From: Brachionus manjavacas
Taxonomy: Eukaryota; Rotifera; Eurotatoria; Ploima; Brachionidae
Assembly (NCBI GenBank): GCA_019054805.1
Contig: JAHQIY010000003.1
Location: 9,114,001 to 9,178,000, forward strand
Reading direction: 5' to 3'
DNA: 64,000 bases
A program made the translations under genes and the position numbers. Position 1 is the stretch's first letter, and the number at the start of each line of letters is the position of its first letter. The notes under the pieces were generated by a model. The model was not told where the DNA came from. It saw nothing but the letters and a program-made list of their open reading frames with translations, and ran no database searches. This document shows positions 58,640 through 64,000 of this stretch, piece by piece.

Positions 58640-60000
58640 ATTTTTATTTAAAATTTAATATCAAAAACTTCTTTATTCTGGAAGAAAATAAATTCTTTTT
58701 TAATTACTACATTGCTACAGCCTTTGTATCCTATTCCTAATAAATTTTGATTTTTAAAGGTTATTATTTTTAAAAATTGTAAATCTAGAATTTTATGTTT
58801 ATTAAATATATTAGATTGATTTATTAAAACTATTAATTTAATTCAAATTCTTTAAATTTTTTTAATCTTTGAGCTTATTTAGCGTAACGTGATCAATTGA
58901 TACATAAAAGAGAATTTAAATGCAATTTGTTCACTAGTTCAAAAAATAAAATCATCAACTTATAAATTAATAATTACATGAATCTGTGGACAATCCACTT
59001 TTGAAACCATCTCAGATGACAATTCTGCTGGCTAGGCCATATCCTTTTAAACATATCTTGTGATTTAAAAAATATTTTTTTCTAAAAAGATTGTTAATGA
59101 ATCTTAATTGATAAAGGTTTACCATTTTATAATTGTATTCTATAATACTCTATCCGAATTTCTAAACTTTTAAATCGACGTTTATTTTATAATTTTTAAA
59201 TTACCAAAGAAAAATTCGAATTTTTTAGAGAATTTATAGTTTTTAGAAAAATTCTTCGTTTCTTAATTTCTTTTTTACTATGGTAATATTTTTATTATTT
59301 TCAATAATTTGTTTATTTATTCAAGGAGAAATTTTAAAATAATGAAAAAATTTCTAAAATTTAGAAAATTCTCATAAAATTCAATTTTTTTTTCGTAAAT
59401 TTACATATCTTAGCACCACTGTAAATATAATATTAATTTAGAAAATTTTGTTAAGATAAACAATTTTTTTTTATTTTTTGATTATTAAAGTTAAATTATT
59501 ATTCCCGCGGTCAAAAAGAACACATTCTGAACATGATACTTGATCACATTATTTTGTGATCACTTGACCCCCGAAACATCAAATAAAATATTGAATGCTT
59601 TAATTGAAACTTTAGTTAAACTATCAATACTATTTAAAATTTTTTAGGCTTTTCTTGAGTCTTGGCAGCTCCAAATAATTTACGAATAAAAGATTTCACT
59701 AAAAAATTTTCATATTTTTATAATAAAATGATAATGCCTGGTTTTTGGTACTTTAATCTTATGTAATTTTCTACAAAAATTCTTGAAAATTTTAAATGCT
59801 TTTTAAATTTTCTTTGCAAAAAAATCCGACTTAAATTTTGTCTTTTGTCTAATTATTTTTTATCGATCTAATAGTACTTACTGGGTTTAATTAAATAATT
59901 AGAAATACTTAATTTAAGAAATTACTCTCAAAAATTTTTTTTATTTTAAATAATTTGAAACTAGAATATTAAACAATGCTAAAATTAATCAAAAAAATGC
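58640..60000. other. Intergenic stretch between convergent genes
   Basis: A+T-rich 3' flanks of the PAN-WD40 and GalNAc-transferase genes. The only notable structure is a short palindrome, TGATCACATTATTTTGTGATCA-like, near 59552-59573. No gene or RNA seen. Confidence 0.5.
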
Positions 60001-60008
60001 TCTCAAGT

Positions 60009-62337
60009 TCAGGCTTTGATTTCAGTAATAACCATTGGATCATAAAATGACCATTTTTGAGATTTGTTATCAGGATCACAATTAATCGTCATTATTACAG
60101 AGTTTCTTAGTTCGCTAATAGTCAAACAGAGGCCAGATCCTCTATTTTTTAAAAATTGTCTTTCTTCATCATAATCCCAAGTTTGTAGCGCTGCCGATTC
60201 CTGACATGTGTTTAATTTTACTATGCCACCTTTGGCCGTAGATTCCAAGCACATGCCCATTCCTATTAGTTTTTTACTAAGTGAATATTCAAACATTTGA
60301 TTCCCTCCTTTTCCATGGCAAGACGAAGCACCACAATCTTCACCACTTTTTCTTTTCAAAACGTCCAAGCAAAAATTATATTCCTCATTTTTAATCTTAT
60401 AATATTCAAAAATAAAAATTTTAATTTAGTTTTTTTTTAGTTCATTTACACTTCCTAAATGGTAAAAGTATATTGGCAAATGTGTTTCGGGATAAATATT
60501 GTCCAAGTACCATCTGAAAGATTTGCACTGTAAATTTTTTCTCAATTCTACTCGATTAGTTATATTTCCGGCTTCTACAGTTAACAAATCTGGCATTACA
60601 TTATAAAAATATTTTGTGTATTCATCGGTCCAAACTTCAATAACTCGACGGGTGTTTCGAAAAATCACCTTGTTTGTTCCACCAGGAAATTTGTATGGCG
60701 TTTTTTTGCGAAAAACGTGACCAACATGGCTACAAGGGAGGATTAACAAAGTGCCACCACACATCCAAATCTAGTCGGCAAGAAAAAAATAATCATCACT
60801 ATTAAAGTGTACAATCTATTAAACCTCAATTAAAAAATTATAAAATAAAGTATTTGTCGAGTCTTCCTTTTTTAAAAAATGTTAATAAATTTAGATTTGA
60901 AAACAAAAATTAATAGATTGTGAAAACATAAAATTTAAAATTGATACTCTTAGAGAGAGTTCGATATTTTCGGCACCCCAAATATCCATTCCTTCGTCAT
61001 AAGCACCTATTTCATAAAAAAAATTTCTCTCTATCACAAATAGACCACCAGCCATCGTTGGAGACCTAGATAAGAAATTAATTTTTCTTGTTAAAAATTA
61101 AAAAAAAAATTTTCGTATTTACCTTAGCGGTAACGATTCGTCATTGTTTCTTCTCAAGTCTTCTCGTTTCGGGACTGGAATCCAATGAAACACAAACTTA
61201 GCATCAAAACCTCCATAAGTTTTTTCCGAGCCTGATGAATAGCCAAAATTTTGATACGAAATCACATCAATAATTGGATTTACCACTGCTTTTCTGTTAC
61301 ATTATTTAATTAAAAAATTTTATCTAAAAATTTTAAATTTTTTTCAACTTGTTTTTCTTTATTTCGAATAAAAGTGGTTGAAGCCATCCACTAGTGCATT
61401 CAATATGAGCATCAAGAAATGTGAGTGTATCACCACTGGCCGCATTAGCTCCTCTCAATCTCGATCTCATAAGACCCATGCGAACCTCATTGCGGATTAT
61501 TTTAACCGGAACAGGCAGCGTTTTCACAAATTCATCAAGTGGCGCATGTAAATAGTCTCTATCAACACTGGCGTCATCAACTAAAATGATTTCTTTTAGG
61601 TACTTTGATGGAGTTTTGTTGCATATGCTGGTCAGGCCTCGCAAAAGGGTTGAATTTCCTTCATTATGGTAAACAATCACTATACTGGTAGTTGGCAAGT
61701 TGACCGGATAAGCACGGTTTTTACAGCTTTAAAGTTTTAACATTTTTTTATTAATCTATTAAGTTAGTTTATATTACGCTTCAGATCTAATGTCAGGTAT
61801 TGAGCGATTTAAGGCAACTAAATCAGAAGCTACAATGTCAAATTCATTTTCTTTAAATCTTTCTTTAGACTCTTCTTTTAAATGTTCTGGAATGACTACT
61901 CCTCGGCCATTTTCACCAGGCCATTCTGGCGGATTTGTGGGCTCGTTGGAATAATCTACCACTGTCCATTCGGATTTGTCGTCTTCTGGCTTTTGAATTT
62001 CTAGCTCAGGACCTTTGACTAATAATTCCTCTACAGATTTCGGTTGAGAGTCTATTCTTGGCAAAATCTTAAAACTTGCTTCTTTGGTAAATGACTCATT
62101 TTCTTGAACAGCTTGTTGTGGTAACAGTTTTACAATTTTGGTGTAGAGTTCCCGGTTTTTGACCAGTTCTTCTTCAAGAGTACTAATCCGAGATTGACAC
62201 TCATCTGTAACAGAAATATGAATCCGAGTGCTGAATAAAGTGTGGTAGAAGCCAGCGCCAACGACTAGCCATAAGAATGAGGTTAAGACTATGGTTTTGG
62301 TTATCGATGTTTGGACTTGATCAGTTTTTGTGCTCAT
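60009..62337 (-). CDS. GALNT: Polypeptide N-acetylgalactosaminyltransferase (GALNT1/13-like)
   Basis: This Golgi enzyme starts mucin-type O-glycosylation by moving GalNAc from UDP-GalNAc to Ser/Thr. Exon 1 (61778-62337) starts MSTKTDQ: a type II membrane anchor ([17 protein letters not shown]), a coiled stem and the conserved [20 protein letters not shown]. Exon 2 (about 61333-61729) has the GT-A fold: [33 protein letters not shown] and the metal-binding DAH ([15 protein letters not shown]). Exons at 61.29-61.12 and 61.07-60.96 kb carry [41 protein letters not shown]. The exon at 60.78-60.44 kb has [20 protein letters not shown], and the last (60.39-60.009 kb) a ricin-B lectin domain ([29 protein letters not shown]). 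It is complete. The family's WGGEN is WGAEN here. An ATG at 62359 upstream is less likely because an acceptor-like TATTTTAG precedes 62337. Confidence 0.92.
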
Positions 62338-62339
62338 TT

Positions 62340-63330
62340 CTAATCTAAAATAAAAGCACATACAAAATTTTCTAAATTATGACTATTTTTTAAATTTGAA
62401 GTTCAGCAAATAAATTATGGGATCTTTTCATTCGGATATGTGTACGATTTTTAATTTTTAAATTTTTTTTCATTTTTTTTCAAATAAAAATAGAGCCTTA
62501 AAAACCTATACAAAAATGATCAATTATGTAGAATTTTTTTTTACGGCGGATAGTTTTTAGCTTGAAAAAGATTTTTGTACTTATTTTAATTTATTATTAT
62601 TTGCCAGCGCTTTTAATTTGAAAAATAATTAATTTTTTTAATGAACTTTTTCAAAAAGTTGTTTTACATTATGACTAGACAGTTAAAAAATATATTTAAT
62701 CAGAAAGTATTGTTTTATAGATAAAAATCATTTTGAAAAAACAAATTTTCTAAATATCATTTTAAAAAATTATAATTAAAAATTTGTTTATTCATTTCAC
62801 ATAGAAATTTAAAATTTATTTAAAATAAGATTTAAATTTTTAGCTTCATGCTAGCTAGATAATGAAAATACTGTTAACTGTTGACTTCTGTTTGGAAAAA
62901 TTTTATTTTTTTTTGTAGTTAAAAAATTTTTAATTATTTGCAAAACTACCTTTAATTAAAATTAAACTTATTAAACTATATTTTTTGAATTAACTTTAAG
63001 TGTAAACGTGGCAAAAAAGAAATTGGAACAAAAAAAATAATTGCAACCAAAATTAAAAATTTTGAAAGAGACACAAAAAAAGAAACCAAAATAGAATTAA
63101 ATTTTTTTCATTTTTTTTATTTAATAATTATAATAAAATAAAAAGGTTTTAAAATAAGGATGATTGTCAATCATCCTTAAACTGATCACAATAATTAGTT
63201 TTGCTTTAGTTACCTTAAAAATTTATCCTTACCAAAAGAAGTATCCACCTTTTTTTTTAAATCCATTTAACTTTTTTTGTTCAACCGCTTCTCTTGGCAA
63301 CTTTTTCTACTCATTCACGACTTCATAAGA
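62340..63330. other. Upstream region of the GalNAc-transferase gene
   Basis: A+T-rich. A short inverted repeat, AAGGATGATTG/CAATCATCCTT (63157-63178), is the only structure noticed. No exon is recognised. Confidence 0.5.
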
Positions 63331-64000
63331 AAATCAAATCTTGTTTATCCATTTCTGCTTTTCAAAAAACATAACTGAGACTTCTTTTCCCATAATGTTC
63401 AGATACTTGAACCAAGGGTATTGTCATTCAACCTTATCCAAAACTTTTACAATCTTAAACTGTTCAATTAAATTTCCTCTCATTATTCTTCCTTCAATCA
63501 TAGTTAGTTCTAAGACGTTCATCATGGCTTATGTCTGGAATTTGAATTCTTTAACATCGGATTCCAAGCTTGAACTGCATTTTCTAAATGAGATCTAACC
63601 AATTAGGTATACAACTTCTTGAATGCTTCTATGTCACGATTTTTAAAAGTCTATCTGATGAGACACAAGGTTTGATTAGTTTTCTTAATGACTGCCGCAA
63701 TTTGGGGTTGAGTTTTCAAATCACTACTGGCGATTGTTCCAAAGTCTCTTTCTTGAGTTGATTCCATTAGGATGCTTCCCAGGTCGGTCAAGAAATAGTT
63801 GCCTTTTTTATTGTTAGTACCATGGCGAATTAATTAAATATTTTCCGCTCACTTGACCATTTAAACAACATACCAATCGTTTTCTAAATTAGCGATGTCT
63901 TCCAGGTTCTGAATAATCCTAGTAAACAAATTGCTAATGACACTAAAGTCTTTACTCCGTCTGACAAATAATTTATAAAATAACAAAAAAAAGTGGAACT
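63330..64000 (-). mobile_element. CR1/L2-like LINE fragment, continues past the window
   Basis: The minus strand, in shifting frames, reads ERDFGTIASSDLKTQPQIAA, VIKKTNQTLCLIR, LVRSHLENAVQAWNPML, DISHDERLRT: the ERDLGV..SNDLKW..., LVRPHLEYAVQ.WSPYL signature of CR1/L2 ORF2. Frame breaks and stops show it is dead; its 5' side lies beyond the right edge. Confidence 0.65.

Overview
The window is strongly A+T-rich animal nuclear DNA. Its genes have many very short introns (about 35-65 nt, GT..AG) mixed with a few long, transposon-filled ones. Together with the gene content (NMD kinase SMG1, TOR subunit mLST8, CCCH protein ZC3H18, a TIR-SAM protein, a DBH/MOXD-like DOMON protein, a PAN-WD40 protein, a GalNAc-transferase), this suggests a small-genome invertebrate. 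A monogonont rotifer is my best guess, but that is inference. I saw no bacterial, viral or LTR-type element.

Layout. 1-9771 (-): 5' part of SMG1, running towards the left edge, with LINE tails, a mariner fragment, a fold-back element and a hAT-like MITE in its introns. 10.1-10.48 kb: a GC-rich GGCCGGCC minisatellite upstream of SMG1. 10.6-14.9 kb: LINE fragments plus one possible 70-codon gene. 17.4-18.8 kb (-): mLST8. 18.9-24.6 kb: fold-back repeats and an RTE-type LINE fragment. 24.7-28.9 kb (+): ZC3H18. 29.2-30.6 kb: a pogo/Tigger-type DNA transposon with long TIRs. 30.9-33.3 kb: nested LINEs. 33.7-33.95 kb: tRNA-Asp and tRNA-Glu. 34.1-36.5 kb (+): an intronless ARM-TIR-SAM gene. 36.5-46.5 kb: a gene desert. 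46.6-53.9 kb (+): a secreted double-DOMON copper-monooxygenase homologue, with three repeat insertions in its introns. 54.3-56.3 kb: a LINE. 57.4-58.6 kb (+): a secreted PAN-WD40 protein. 60.0-62.3 kb (-): a polypeptide GalNAc-transferase. 63.3-64 kb: a CR1/L2-like LINE running off the right edge.

The genes are not an operon. SMG1 (nonsense-mediated decay) and ZC3H18 (cap-linked RNA fate) both concern mRNA fate, and SMG1 and mLST8 both belong to PIKK biology, but they are separate transcription units. The observations I value most are: a DBH/MOXD-like protein in which all six canonical copper ligands are replaced; branched, sequence-divergent hairpin structures at LINE 3' ends just before triplet-repeat tails; a secreted PAN-plus-seven-blade WD40 protein grown by an exact 366-nt duplication; the ARM-TIR-SAM gene with an apparent NADase glutamate; and the GGCCGGCC minisatellite.
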